64,000 nucleotides of DNA from Arenimonas oryziterrae DSM 21050 = YC6267 (lineage in GTDB: Bacteria; Pseudomonadota; Gammaproteobacteria; Xanthomonadales; Xanthomonadaceae), in contig NZ_ATVD01000003.1 of NCBI RefSeq assembly GCF_000420545.1, forward strand, positions 1 through 64,000. Direction: 5' to 3'. Position 1 is the first letter of the stretch; each line of letters begins with the position of its first letter. The notes below the pieces were generated by a model. It worked only from the letters and a program-made list of their open reading frames with translations. It did not search any database and was not told where the DNA came from. Position numbers and translations under genes: made by a program. Of the stretch, positions 33,917-42,829 are shown one piece after another.

Positions 33917-35485
33917 GTGAAGGCCTCGTCCGTCGCCCTGCTGCTGATGTCGCTGTGCGCACCGGTCGCGGCGCAGACGCTGGAACGCGGCAATGGCCCG
34001 GAGCCTTCCACGCTCGATGCGCACCGTTGCCCGGAAGTGACCTGCGGCAACATCCTGCGCGACCTGTATGAAGGCCTGGTCGCCGAAGACGCCCACGGCC
34101 GCCTCATTCCCGGCATGGCCGAGCGCTGGGAGCTGTCGGCCGACGGTCGTCGCTGGACCTTCCATCTGCGCGACGGCCTGCGCTGGTCCAATGGCGAGGC
34201 CCTGACCGCGGAGCAGATCGTCGCGAGCTTCCGACGCGCCTTCGCACCCGCGACGGCGGCGCCATTTGCCGTGCATTTCGACGCGATCGCGAATGCCACG
34301 GCCGTGCAGCAGGGAAAGCTGCCGCCCGAGCAGCTCGGGATCTCGGCACCGGATGCGCGCACGATCGTATTCCGGGTCGAACGCAGCGTCGCCCTGCCGC
34401 AACTGTTGTTGCTGCCGATCGCCTATCCGGTCTATCTGCCGGCAGTGGCGAATTTCGGCGCGCAGCACACACGGCCCGGTCATCTGGTCAGCAATGGCGC
34501 CTATCGCCTCGTCGCGTGGACCCCGCAGGCGCAGCTGACCGTCGAGCGCAACGCGCATTTCCGCGACGTCGCGCCGATCCCGCGCGTGCGCTTCCAGGTC
34601 ACCGAAGATGCCGCCAGCGAACTGCAGCGCTTCCAGGCCGGCGGCCTGCACCTGACCGAAACCGTGCCCCCGCAACCGCTGCCGCAGCTGCGCGCGCGTT
34701 TCGGCACGCAACTGCGCATCAGCCCCTACCTGGGCGCGATGTGGATCGGCCTGAACCTGCAACAGCCGCCGCTGAAGAACAACCCGGCCCTGCGCGAAGC
34801 CCTGTCGCTGGCGATCGATCGCGACAAGCTCACGCGTTACATCACCGGCCTCGGCGAATCTCCGGCCTACGGCCTGGTGCCGCCGGGGGTCAGCGACTAT
34901 CGACCTGCCTCGCAGCCCTGGTCACGCGCCACGCAGGCACAACGCGAAGCACTCGCGCAGCGCCGCTATCGCGAGGCCGGTTACGGCGCCGACCGGCCGC
35001 TGCAGATCGAGCTGCGCTACAACACCTCCACGCCCTTGCGCCGCATGAATCTGGCGATCGCGGCGATGTGGCGCGAGGTGCTCGGCGCGCGCGTGACCTT
35101 GCGCAATGAAGAATGGAAAGTGTTCGTTGGCAATCGCAAGCAGCGCGTGATCACCCAGGCGTTTCGCGGCGGCTGGATCGCCGATGTCGACGATGCGCGC
35201 AACTTCCTCGCGAATTTCCACAGCGACGGCGTCACCAACTGGAGCGGCCTGCAGGATCCGGCCTTCGACGCGCTACTCGCCGCCGCCGATGCCGCGCCGG
35301 ACCTGTCCGCGCGCGCGCAGCAACTGCATCGCGCCGAAGCGCGTCTGCTCGCGCAGCAGGCGATCGTGCCGGTGTATTTCTACACGTCCAAACACCTGGT
35401 GCGCCCGGACGTGCTCGGCTTCGAAGCCAACCCGCTGGACCATCACCCGAGTCGTTTCCTTCGCCTGCAAGAGCCGAAACGATGA
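33917..35485 (+). CDS. Oligopeptide ABC transporter substrate-binding protein (OppA-like)
   Basis: A 522-residue periplasmic binding protein of SBP family 5, with a signal peptide (ending APVAAQ), LERGNGPEPSTLDAHRC, DLYEGLVAEDAHGRLIPGMA and VSNGAYRLVAWTP-type motifs. The start is GTG at 33917, the only start codon that places the signal peptide at the N-terminus. A TACAAT (33829-33834) may be the -10 box. Its stop overlaps the permease start by ATGA. It should bind di- or oligopeptides. Confidence 0.88.
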   Translation: MKASSVALLLMSLCAPVAAQTLERGNGPEPSTLDAHRCPEVTCGNILRDLYEGLVAEDAHGRLIPGMAERWELSADGRRWTFHLRDGLRWSNGEALTAEQIVASFRRAFAPATAAPFAVHFDAIANATAVQQGKLPPEQLGISAPDARTIVFRVERSVALPQLLLLPIAYPVYLPAVANFGAQHTRPGHLVSNGAYRLVAWTPQAQLTVERNAHFRDVAPIPRVRFQVTEDAASELQRFQAGGLHLTETVPPQPLPQLRARFGTQLRISPYLGAMWIGLNLQQPPLKNNPALREALSLAIDRDKLTRYITGLGESPAYGLVPPGVSDYRPASQPWSRATQAQREALAQRRYREAGYGADRPLQIELRYNTSTPLRRMNLAIAAMWREVLGARVTLRNEEWKVFVGNRKQRVITQAFRGGWIADVDDARNFLANFHSDGVTNWSGLQDPAFDALLAAADAAPDLSARAQQLHRAEARLLAQQAIVPVYFYTSKHLVRPDVLGFEANPLDHHPSRFLRLQEPKR

Positions 35486-36411
35486 GCGGCATGACGCGCC
35501 TGCTCGCCCGCGTCGGCGAAGCTCTGCTCACACTCTGGCTGCTCGCCACCCTGTGTTTTTTCCTGCTGCGCGCCGCGCCGGGCGGCCCTTTCGACAGCGA
35601 GAAAGCCGCCCCGCCGGAAGTACAGGCCGCGCTGGATGCGCAGTACCACCTCGACCAACCCTTGTTCGCGCAATACGGACACTGGCTGGGCGCGGTGCTG
35701 CGTGGCGACCTGGGGCCCTCGTTCCAGTATCCCGACTACACCGTCAACGAACTGATCGCCAACAGCCTGCCGGTCTCACTCCTCAACGGCGGTTGCGCCT
35801 TGCTGCTGGCACTGTTGTTCGGGCTCACGCTCGGCGTCTGGGCCGCACTGCGTGCCGGGTCCGGCATTGATCGCGTGCTGATGTTCGGCGCCGGCTTGGG
35901 CTTGGCGATGCCCAAGTTTGTCGTCGCGCCTGTGCTGATCCTGTTGTTCGCCGTGACCTTGCACTGGCTGCCTGCGGGCGGCTGGGACGGCGGCTGGCGC
36001 AGCGCCGTCCTGCCAATCATCGCGCTCGCGCTGCCGAACCTCGCGTATTGCGCGCGACTCACCCGCGCCAGCCTGCTCGAAGTGCTCGACGCCGACTATC
36101 TGCGCGCCGCACGCGGCCGCGGCCTGTCGGAAACACGGCTGCTGTTCGCGCATGCGCTCAAGCCGGGGCTGCTGCCCGTGGTCGCCTGGCTGTCGCCGGC
36201 CCTGATCAATGTCGTCAGTGGCTCGGCCGTGGTCGAACAGGTGTTCGGCATTCCCGGCATCGGCCGCTATTTCGTGCAGGGCGCACTCAATCGCGACTAC
36301 ACCCTCGTGCTCGGTGTCGTGCTCGTGGTCGGCGCCGCGATCGTGGTGATCAATGCGCTGGTCGATGCGCTGCGCGCTTGGCTCGATCCGCGCCTGGACG
36401 ATCAGGCCTAG
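35482..36411 (+). CDS. Oligopeptide ABC transporter permease (OppB-like)
   Basis: A 309-residue permease with six membrane helices, the N-terminal WLLATLCFFLLRAAPGGPF pattern of OppB/DppB and the EAA loop (DYLRAARGRGLSETRLLFAH). OppB normally pairs with OppC and two ATPases, but the next gene is convergent engB, so those are missing here. They may lie elsewhere, or this operon is a remnant. Confidence 0.9.
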   Translation: MSGMTRLLARVGEALLTLWLLATLCFFLLRAAPGGPFDSEKAAPPEVQAALDAQYHLDQPLFAQYGHWLGAVLRGDLGPSFQYPDYTVNELIANSLPVSLLNGGCALLLALLFGLTLGVWAALRAGSGIDRVLMFGAGLGLAMPKFVVAPVLILLFAVTLHWLPAGGWDGGWRSAVLPIIALALPNLAYCARLTRASLLEVLDADYLRAARGRGLSETRLLFAHALKPGLLPVVAWLSPALINVVSGSAVVEQVFGIPGIGRYFVQGALNRDYTLVLGVVLVVGAAIVVINALVDALRAWLDPRLDDQA

Positions 36412-36427
36412 GTCGCGTCGTCGCGAC

Positions 36428-37027
36428 TTAAAGGCCCAACCAGCCGGTGACCACCGCGCGCGCCTCGTCGACGCCGATGCGCGTGTCGCCGGAGAACAGC
36501 TGCACGCTGGCGGTATCGCCGAAATCCGCTGCCAGCTGTTTGCGCACCGCCTGCAGGGCATTGCCTTGCTGGCCGCGACCGAGCTTGTCGGCCTTGGTCA
36601 GCAGGCAGTGCGCGGGCAAGCCGCGCGTGCGGGCGAAGTCGAGCATCTGCAGGTCGTATTCGCGCAACGGGTGCCGGATGTCCATGACCACGACCAGACC
36701 GGCCAGCGCCTGCCGGCTTTCGAAGAAACGGTTGATGAAACTCTGCCAGTGCGCGCGCAGGTGCGCCGGCACCTTGGCGTAGCCATACCCGGGCAGATCG
36801 ACCAGGTAGCGGTCCTTGCCGACCTCGAAATACACCAGCTGCTGGGTGCGTCCCGGGGTCTTGGAGGTGCGCGCCAAGCTGTTCTGGTTGCACAGGGCGT
36901 TCAGCGCGGTCGACTTGCCGGCATTGGAGCGGCCGGCGAACGCGACCTCGCGCCCGGTATCGGGCGGAAGCTGGGTCGGCAGGTGGGCGGCCAGACGATA
37001 GGTGGCCGAAGACAGGACATTGGACAT
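36428..37027 (-). CDS. engB: Ribosome-biogenesis GTPase EngB/YsxC/YihA
   Basis: A 199-residue GTPase needed for large ribosomal subunit assembly. G1 GRSNAGKST (32-40), G3 DLPGYGYAKV (from 77) and G4 TKADK (144-148) are intact, and the length fits the family. The ATG at 37027 is preferred; the frame continues upstream but into the region of the divergent cytochrome gene. Confidence 0.95.
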   Translation of the reverse strand: MSNVLSSATYRLAAHLPTQLPPDTGREVAFAGRSNAGKSTALNALCNQNSLARTSKTPGRTQQLVYFEVGKDRYLVDLPGYGYAKVPAHLRAHWQSFINRFFESRQALAGLVVVMDIRHPLREYDLQMLDFARTRGLPAHCLLTKADKLGRGQQGNALQAVRKQLAADFGDTASVQLFSGDTRIGVDEARAVVTGWLGL

Positions 37028-37091
37028 GCCGCCATGGTACGCGAGCCGGCGGGCCGCCCGAACACGGCGCGCCCTCCGGGGCCGGGTTTCA

Positions 37092-37121
37092 TTGACCATG
37101 CCGGTCTGCGACTGGGATAAT
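37092..37121 (+). promoter_or_regulatory. Promoter of the cytochrome c gene
   Basis: TTGACC (37092-37097), an 18-bp spacer and GATAAT (37116-37121), 66 bp before the start codon, in the gap shared with engB. Confidence 0.65.
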
Positions 37122-37187
37122 CCGCCGCTGTCCTGCGTGCCCGCAGGCCCTGTATTCCGCGACTTTCCGCTTTCTCGGAGCTTGTCC

Positions 37188-37946
37188 ATGAAGTTCTTGC
37201 GCATCCTCGGTGTCGCCAGCGCCGTGCTCGTCACGACTGCCGTCGCCCAACAGGCCGCCACCGTGACGCCGGCCCCCGAGCCCGCCGCGGCACCGGTGGT
37301 CGCTCTGGCCGACGCCAAACCGGCGACCTTCGGCGACGCCAAGGCCGGCCAGGCCAAGGCCGGCGCCTGCGCCGCCTGCCACGGGCTGGACGGCAATTCC
37401 GCTGATTCGCAGTACCCCAAGCTCGCCGGCCAGCACGAGCGCTACATCTGGCGCCAGCTGAAGCTGTTCAAGAGCGGCGAGCGCAACAACGCCATCATGA
37501 TGGGCATGGGTGCGCCCCTGTCCGAACAGGACATGCGCGACATCGGCGCGTTCTTCGCCACCCAGAAGGTCGTGCCCGGCGTCGCCGACGACACCAAAAT
37601 CGCGACCGGTCCCAACCAGGGCCGCAAGTTCTACGAAGTCGGCGAGCGCATCTTCCGCGCCGGCAAGCCCGCCGCTGGCGTCCCGGCCTGCCTGGCCTGC
37701 CACGGCCCGAGCGGCCGCGGCAACCCGGGCCCGTCCTATCCCTCGCTCGGCGGCCAGCACGCTGCCTATACCGTGGCCAAGCTGCAGGGCTTCCGCGGCG
37801 GCGAAACCTGGGGCAAGGACGCGAACGCCAATGTGATCATGCCGGCGATCGCGCGCAATCTCAGCGACGAAGAGATCCAGTCGCTGGCGACCTATATCCA
37901 GGGCCTGCACAACAGCGCCGACGACGCGGCTGTCGCGGCGAAGTAA
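37188..37946 (+). CDS. Diheme cytochrome c4-like protein
   Basis: A 252-residue periplasmic electron carrier with a signal peptide (ending VAQQ) and two class I heme sites, CAACH (61-65) and CLACH (168-172), in two similar domains, each with a distal Met region (MMGMGAPLSEQDM, IMPAIARNLSDEE). c4-type cytochromes feed electrons to terminal oxidases. An intrinsic terminator follows. The neighbours encode DsbA proteins, which could help keep heme-site cysteines in the right redox state. Confidence 0.9.
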   Translation: MKFLRILGVASAVLVTTAVAQQAATVTPAPEPAAAPVVALADAKPATFGDAKAGQAKAGACAACHGLDGNSADSQYPKLAGQHERYIWRQLKLFKSGERNNAIMMGMGAPLSEQDMRDIGAFFATQKVVPGVADDTKIATGPNQGRKFYEVGERIFRAGKPAAGVPACLACHGPSGRGNPGPSYPSLGGQHAAYTVAKLQGFRGGETWGKDANANVIMPAIARNLSDEEIQSLATYIQGLHNSADDAAVAAK

Positions 37947-37991
37947 GCGGTCACTGAACTTTCGCCATGTGCGACAGTCAGCACCCATCAG

Positions 37992-38019
37992 GCCGGCGAC
38001 AGCGTGTCGCCGGCTTTTT
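37992..38019 (+). terminator. Intrinsic terminator
   Basis: GCCGGCGACA (37992-38001) pairs with TGTCGCCGGC (38005-38014) around GCG, followed by TTTTTC. It separates the cytochrome and dsbA genes. Confidence 0.9.
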
Positions 38020-38041
38020 CATTTCTGCGAGGAGTATCCCC

Positions 38042-38902
38042 ATGTCCCGCCGTATCCTGGCCGCCCTGTTGATCGCTGCGGCCCTGGCCGCCTGCACCAA
38101 GCCCGCGCCCACGCCCGACACGACCGCCACGCCGACGACCGAGGCCACGACCCCCGAGGCCACGCCGTCGACCGAACCCAGCACGCCGGCAACCGAGGGC
38201 ACCCCGGCCCCGACGTCCGCCGTCGACACCGCCGCGATCACCGCCGAACTCGCCGCGCTCGGTGCGGATGCGCCGCGCCTGGGCACCGATTTCGAGATCC
38301 TGACCACGCCGCAGCCGACCTGGGGCCAGGGCGGCGTCGAAGTCGTCGAGGTCTTCAGCTACATGTGCATCCATTGCGCGCACTTCCAGCCGTCGGTGGA
38401 CGCCTGGACGCCCAAGCTGCCCAGCGGCGTGCGCTTCGAATACGTGCCGGGCGTCTTCGGCGGTCCCTGGGACAGCTTCGCGCGCGCGTTCTACGCCGCC
38501 GAGATCCTCGGCGTGCGCGAGCGCACGCATGACGAGATCTTCAAGGCCGTGCACATCGACCACGTGCTCAAGACCGGCACGCTGGAAGAAATCGCCGACC
38601 TGTACGGCAAGTACGGCGTCGACCGCGACAAGTTCCTGGCCACGATGAACAGCTTCGCGGTGACCGGCAAGCTCAACCGCGCCAAGCAGTTCGCGCTGCG
38701 CACCGGCGTCACCGCGACGCCGACCTTCATCGTCGCCGGCAAGTACCGCGTCATGGCGACGCCGGACCGCAGCTTCGAAGGCATGCTCAAGACCACCGAC
38801 TTCCTGATCGCGCGCGAACTGGCCGAAGCGGCCAAGGCCGCCGCCGCACCGCCGGCCGCCACGCCGGAACCCACGGCGCCGGCGGCTCCCGCGAAGCCGT
38901 AA
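38042..38902 (+). CDS. dsbA: DsbA-family disulfide oxidoreductase, lipoprotein form
   Basis: A 286-residue thioredoxin-fold protein. The signal peptide ends in LAACT (Cys18), so it is probably a lipoprotein. A Thr/Pro/Glu-rich linker (about 20-60) precedes the DsbA domain with the active site CIHC (109-112) and the cis-Pro region ATPTFIV. The C-terminus is again Ala/Pro-rich. It should introduce disulfides in the periplasm while tethered to a membrane. It is followed by a close paralogue. Confidence 0.9.
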   Translation: MSRRILAALLIAAALAACTKPAPTPDTTATPTTEATTPEATPSTEPSTPATEGTPAPTSAVDTAAITAELAALGADAPRLGTDFEILTTPQPTWGQGGVEVVEVFSYMCIHCAHFQPSVDAWTPKLPSGVRFEYVPGVFGGPWDSFARAFYAAEILGVRERTHDEIFKAVHIDHVLKTGTLEEIADLYGKYGVDRDKFLATMNSFAVTGKLNRAKQFALRTGVTATPTFIVAGKYRVMATPDRSFEGMLKTTDFLIARELAEAAKAAAAPPAATPEPTAPAAPAKP

Positions 38903-38910
38903 GCAGCCGC

Positions 38911-38936
38911 GGCGAAGGGTCCCCGGGCCCTTCGCC
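38911..38936 (+). terminator. Hairpin between the two dsbA genes
   Basis: GGCGAAGGG (38911-38919) pairs with CCCTTCGCC (38928-38936). No U-run follows, so it may be a weak terminator or an mRNA-stabilising stem that allows different levels of the two proteins. Confidence 0.5.
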
Positions 38937-38977
38937 GACGCCTCCGACTCTCCATCGCTGACCTCGCAGGAACGCCC

Positions 38978-39652
38978 ATGCTTCGTCGCCTGATGCTCGC
39001 CCTGATCCTGCTGCTGCCCTTGTCGGCCCTTGCGGCCACGCCGGCGGCAGCGCCCGAACCGCGCCTGGGCATCGACTACGAAGTGCTCGAAACGCCGCTG
39101 CCGACCTATCGACCGGCTGCGGGTCAGATCGAGATCGCCGAGGTCTTCAGCTACGCCTGCATCCACTGCGCGCATTTCCAGCCGCTCGTGAACGAATGGA
39201 AAGCCAAATCCATGCCGCGCGGCACGCGCTGGGAATACGCGCCGGCGCCGATGGGTGGCGTGTGGAACAACTTCGCGCGCGCCTTCCTCGCCGCCGAATT
39301 GCTCGGCGTGCAGGCCAAGACGCACGACAAGGTGTTCAAGGCCGTGCACGAATATCACCAGTTCCAGACCGGCAGCCTGGAAGAAATCGCCGACTACTAC
39401 GGCAAGCTCGGCGTCGATCGCAACAAATTCCTCGCCACGATGAACGGCCCGGTCGTCGAAGAGCGCCTCGAGCACGCCCGTCGCTTCGCCGTCGATGTCT
39501 CGATTCGCGGCACGCCGACCCTGGTCATCAACGGCAAGTACACCGTGCTCGCGACCCAGGACCGCGGCTTCGAAGGCATGCTGCAGACCACTGAATTCCT
39601 GATCGCACGCGAGAAAGCCGGCCAGCGGCCCGCCGCTGCGGGCAAACACTGA
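38978..39652 (+). CDS. dsbA: DsbA-family disulfide oxidoreductase, soluble form
   Basis: A 224-residue periplasmic protein with a cleavable signal peptide (ending ALAAT) and DsbA active site CIHC (61-64), cis-Pro region GTPTLVI. It is the paralogue of the gene just before it, sharing the FSYxCIHCAHFQP core and the closing GFEGMLQTTEFLIARE pattern, but without lipobox or linker. Tandem dsbA genes here are usual for Xanthomonads. Confidence 0.92.
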   Translation: MLRRLMLALILLLPLSALAATPAAAPEPRLGIDYEVLETPLPTYRPAAGQIEIAEVFSYACIHCAHFQPLVNEWKAKSMPRGTRWEYAPAPMGGVWNNFARAFLAAELLGVQAKTHDKVFKAVHEYHQFQTGSLEEIADYYGKLGVDRNKFLATMNGPVVEERLEHARRFAVDVSIRGTPTLVINGKYTVLATQDRGFEGMLQTTEFLIAREKAGQRPAAAGKH

Positions 39653-39734
39653 GTCCGCGCGCGCCGCACGCACCTGGCGCGCCTTCACATCCCACTGCTT
39701 GCCCTCGCGCGGTCAGGGCGCGAGGATGTTGACC

Positions 39735-40478
39735 ATGTCCGTCCCCGCCGTCACGCCGCTGCGTCTGCTCAGTTGCAACATCCAGGCCGGCTCGAGCACA
39801 CGCGCATACCGCGAATACGTCACGCGCAGCTGGTCGCACGTGCTGCCGAACGGCAAGCGCGCCAATCTTGACAGCCTCGCCGAACTGTTCGGCCCCTTCG
39901 ACGTGGTCGGCCTGCAGGAAAGCGACCCGGGCAGCCTGCGCTCGGGCTTCGACAACCAGAGCGATTATCTGGCCGAACGCGCGCAGTTTCCGTATTTCAG
40001 CCATCAGGCGAACCGGCGCATCTCGCGCATCGCCGGCAGCGGCAACGCCCTGCTCAGCCGCCTGCCGCCGACCGACCTGCTCGACTACGCCCTGCCCGGC
40101 CGCGTCGCCGGGCGTGGCGTGCTGATCGCGAACTTCGGCGATGGCGACGAGGCCTGGCAGCTCGCGGTGACCCATCTGTCGCTCGGCGCACGCTCGCGCC
40201 AGTTGCAGATCGCCTTCCTGGCCGAGCTGTTGTCCGAACAGAAACGCCTGGTGCTCATGGGCGATTTCAACTGCGACGTCAACGCGCCCGAGATGCAGTC
40301 GCTGTATCGGCGCACGCGCCTGCAGCCGCCGCCGGCCTGCGTGCCGAGCTTTCCGAGCTGGGCGCCCGAGCGCGCCCTCGACCACATCCTGACGGCTGGC
40401 TTCCGCACCTGCGACTACCGCGCGATCCCGGCCGCCGGTTCGGACCACCTCGCCGTCGCGATCACGCTGAGCCCCTGA
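39735..40478 (+). CDS. Endonuclease/exonuclease/phosphatase family protein
   Basis: A 247-residue hydrolase of the DNase I fold: LLSCNIQAG with metal-binding Asn, GLQESD with the catalytic Glu, LMGDFNCD with Asp/Asn and GSDHLAVAI with the catalytic His. The substrate (nucleic acid or phosphoester) cannot be told. The ATG at 39735 is chosen because GAGG lies nine bases before it; an ATG three codons earlier is possible. Confidence 0.88.
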   Translation: MSVPAVTPLRLLSCNIQAGSSTRAYREYVTRSWSHVLPNGKRANLDSLAELFGPFDVVGLQESDPGSLRSGFDNQSDYLAERAQFPYFSHQANRRISRIAGSGNALLSRLPPTDLLDYALPGRVAGRGVLIANFGDGDEAWQLAVTHLSLGARSRQLQIAFLAELLSEQKRLVLMGDFNCDVNAPEMQSLYRRTRLQPPPACVPSFPSWAPERALDHILTAGFRTCDYRAIPAAGSDHLAVAITLSP

Positions 40479-40527
40479 GCTACGCGCGCCGGTTGGGCCG
40501 CCGCGGCGGATGCCCTACTCTTGGCGC

Positions 40528-41445
40528 ATGTACCTCACGCACTACGGCCTGACCGAGCCGCCGTTCGCCATCACCCCCGACCCGCGTTTCGTGTTTCTCA
40601 GCGAACGCCACCGGGACGCGCTGGCGCACCTGCTGTACGGCATCGGCCAGGGCGGCAGCGGCGGCTTCGTGCAGCTCACCGGCGAAGTCGGCACCGGCAA
40701 GACCACGTTGTGCCGGCTGTTGCTCGAACAGCTGCCCACGAACGTGCGCGTCGCCCTCGTGCTCAATCCGCGCCAGACCGCGCTGGAACTGCTGGAAACG
40801 ATCTGCGAGGAACTGCATCTCAAACTGCCCGGCAAACGCCGCAGCCTGAAGATGCAGATCGATGCGCTCAACCAGTATCTGCTCGAAGCCTATGCACAGG
40901 GATTGCGCGTGGTGCTGATCATCGACGAGGCGCAGGAGCTGTCGCGGGAAACACTCGAACAAGTGCGCCTGCTCACCAACCTGGAAACGCCGACGCAGAA
41001 ACTGCTGCAGATCGTCCTGCTCGGCCAGCCGGAACTGCGCGACACGCTCGCGCGCCCCGGCCTGCGCCAGCTGGCGCAGCGCATCACCGCGCGCTACCAC
41101 CTCACGCCGCTCGTGGCGGAAGAATCCGAAGCGTATCTGCGCCATCGTCTCGCGATCGCCGGGGCGAAGACCTTCGTGTTCGACGAGTCGGCCGTGCGCC
41201 GGCTGCACACCTTGTCCGGCGGCGTGCCGCGCCTGTTGAACGTGCTGGGTGAACGCGCCTTGCTGGCGGGTTACGTGCACGGACGCGAGCGCGTCGATAG
41301 TGCGCTGGTCGATCTGGCCGCGAGCGAAGTATTGCCGCCGGTGGAAGCGCCGAAGATCCGCTGGCGCTGGCTCGGCTGGAGTTTGGGCGCGGGTGCGTTT
41401 GGCGTGCTCGCGCTATGGCTGACCTTGCGCGCGGGAGTGGCCTGA
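40528..41445 (+). CDS. gspA: GspA/ExeA-like AAA ATPase of type II secretion
   Basis: A 305-residue protein beginning MYLTHYGLTEPPFAITPDPR, the signature start of ExeA. Walker A GEVGTGKTT (52-60) and Walker B VVLIIDEAQ (128-135) are intact; a membrane helix lies at the C-terminus (WLGWSLGAGAFGVLALWLTL), but the peptidoglycan-binding domain of full ExeA is absent. With GspB it helps assemble the secretin of type II secretion through the cell wall. The gspB start follows the stop directly. Confidence 0.88.
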   Translation: MYLTHYGLTEPPFAITPDPRFVFLSERHRDALAHLLYGIGQGGSGGFVQLTGEVGTGKTTLCRLLLEQLPTNVRVALVLNPRQTALELLETICEELHLKLPGKRRSLKMQIDALNQYLLEAYAQGLRVVLIIDEAQELSRETLEQVRLLTNLETPTQKLLQIVLLGQPELRDTLARPGLRQLAQRITARYHLTPLVAEESEAYLRHRLAIAGAKTFVFDESAVRRLHTLSGGVPRLLNVLGERALLAGYVHGRERVDSALVDLAASEVLPPVEAPKIRWRWLGWSLGAGAFGVLALWLTLRAGVA

Positions 41446-41446
41446 G

Positions 41447-42127
41447 ATGTCGCTGATCCTCGATGCCTTGCGCAAGTCCGAAGCCGAGCGCCGCCGCGGG
41501 CAGGCCCCGGACCTGTTTGCGCCGACACCGTTGTCGCGCAAGCCCTCGTCGCCGGGTCGCGATGTGCGCGGCATCCTCGGCCTCGTCGGCGTGCTCGTGC
41601 TCATCGCCGTCGTGTGGTGGTGGCGCGATGCCTCCGCACCGACCGCCGCGCCAGTCGCTCCGGCGGTGACTGCCGAGGCCACGATCATCGCGCCGACGCC
41701 GGTCACCGTGGCGTCGAACCGCGTGGAACCAGCGCGCGATGCGCACACGGATACGCCGGTCGCAAAACCTGTGCCGCCGCCGGCGACGGTTCGCGAGTCG
41801 ACCACCGACACGCCGCCGCCCGCGGCAAGCATCGCGCCAGCCGTGCCGCCCGCACCCATCGACCTTCCCACGATCGCCGAACCCGTCCCCGAGGCCGAGG
41901 CCTTGCCCACCTTGTCCGCGCTGTCGACGGAAGAACGCGCGTCGCTGCCCGCGCTCAAATTGAGCATGCACTACTGGTCGGAAACGGCGGAACGGCGTTT
42001 CGCGATCATCGACGGCCAGCGTGTCACCGAAGGGTCAAGTCTGGGCGGCAGCATCGTCGCGCAGATTCGCCGCGATGGTGTCGTGCTCGACCTGCGCGGC
42101 CGCCGCTATTTGCTGCCTCGCCCCTAG
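41447..42127 (+). CDS. gspB: GspB/ExeB-like type II secretion assembly protein
   Basis: A 226-residue protein with the GspB start SLILDALRKSEAERRRGQAP, one membrane helix (about 45-62), a long Pro/Ala-rich periplasmic linker and the C-terminal GspB domain (LSMHYWSETAERRFAIIDG, through VVLDLRGRRYLL). It should pair with GspA in placing the type II secretin. The gap to gspA is one base, so they are cotranslated. Confidence 0.88.
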   Translation: MSLILDALRKSEAERRRGQAPDLFAPTPLSRKPSSPGRDVRGILGLVGVLVLIAVVWWWRDASAPTAAPVAPAVTAEATIIAPTPVTVASNRVEPARDAHTDTPVAKPVPPPATVRESTTDTPPPAASIAPAVPPAPIDLPTIAEPVPEAEALPTLSALSTEERASLPALKLSMHYWSETAERRFAIIDGQRVTEGSSLGGSIVAQIRRDGVVLDLRGRRYLLPRP

Positions 42128-42138
42128 GACGACCACGG

Positions 42139-42828
42139 ATGGTTTTCGTTCACCTGCCCCGCCGCAAGCAACCAAAACTTCGTTGGGCCGCGTCCCTGTT
42201 GGCGGTCATCGCGATCGCCGCGTACGTGTGGCTGGCCTGGGGCCCGGGCAGCGGCGGCGACGCCGCGCATCAGGCGCAGTTGCTGCGCTGGGGCACGCTG
42301 TCGGGCGACGCCGGGCATTGGCAGCAGCTGTGGCGCAATGGCCGCGCGTTCAATCTGATCACTGCCTTGTTCATCCACGCGAGCCTGTGGCATCTGCTCG
42401 GCAACGGTCTGTTCCTGATCATCTTCGGCGTGCCGGCCGAACGCGCGCTGGGATCGTGGCGATTGCTCGCGCTGTTCCTGGTCGGCGGCGCCTTGGCCAA
42501 TCTCGCCGCCGCGATGCTCATGGGCGCGACGACCCAGGTCATCGTCGGTGCGAGCGGCGGCATCTCGGCGCTGATCGGTGCGTACCTGGTGCTGTTCCCG
42601 CGCGCGCGCCTGGGCATCGTCGTGCCCCTGGGCCTGTGGCTGGAATTCGTGCGCGCCCCCGCCGCCCTGCTGATCGGCCTGTGGGCGACCTTGCAACTGA
42701 TCTTCACCTTCGTCGGCCCGACCTTCGGCGCCGTCGCCTGGTGGGCGCATCTGGCCGGCTTCATGGTCGGCGTGATCATGGCGCTGTTCTTCCGCCCGGC
42801 GTTGAATCGCAGCAAACGCGGGCGCTGA
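42139..42828 (+). CDS. Rhomboid-family intramembrane serine protease
   Basis: A 229-residue six-helix protein. Rhomboid hallmarks are visible: HASLWHLLGN (His80, His85, Asn89), the catalytic serine in GASGGISA (Ser139) and the catalytic His in WAHLAGFMVG (His204). It cleaves substrates inside the membrane; substrates are unknown. It follows gspB by 11 bp, suggesting cotranscription. Confidence 0.9.
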   Translation: MVFVHLPRRKQPKLRWAASLLAVIAIAAYVWLAWGPGSGGDAAHQAQLLRWGTLSGDAGHWQQLWRNGRAFNLITALFIHASLWHLLGNGLFLIIFGVPAERALGSWRLLALFLVGGALANLAAAMLMGATTQVIVGASGGISALIGAYLVLFPRARLGIVVPLGLWLEFVRAPAALLIGLWATLQLIFTFVGPTFGAVAWWAHLAGFMVGVIMALFFRPALNRSKRGR

Positions 42829-42829
42829 G

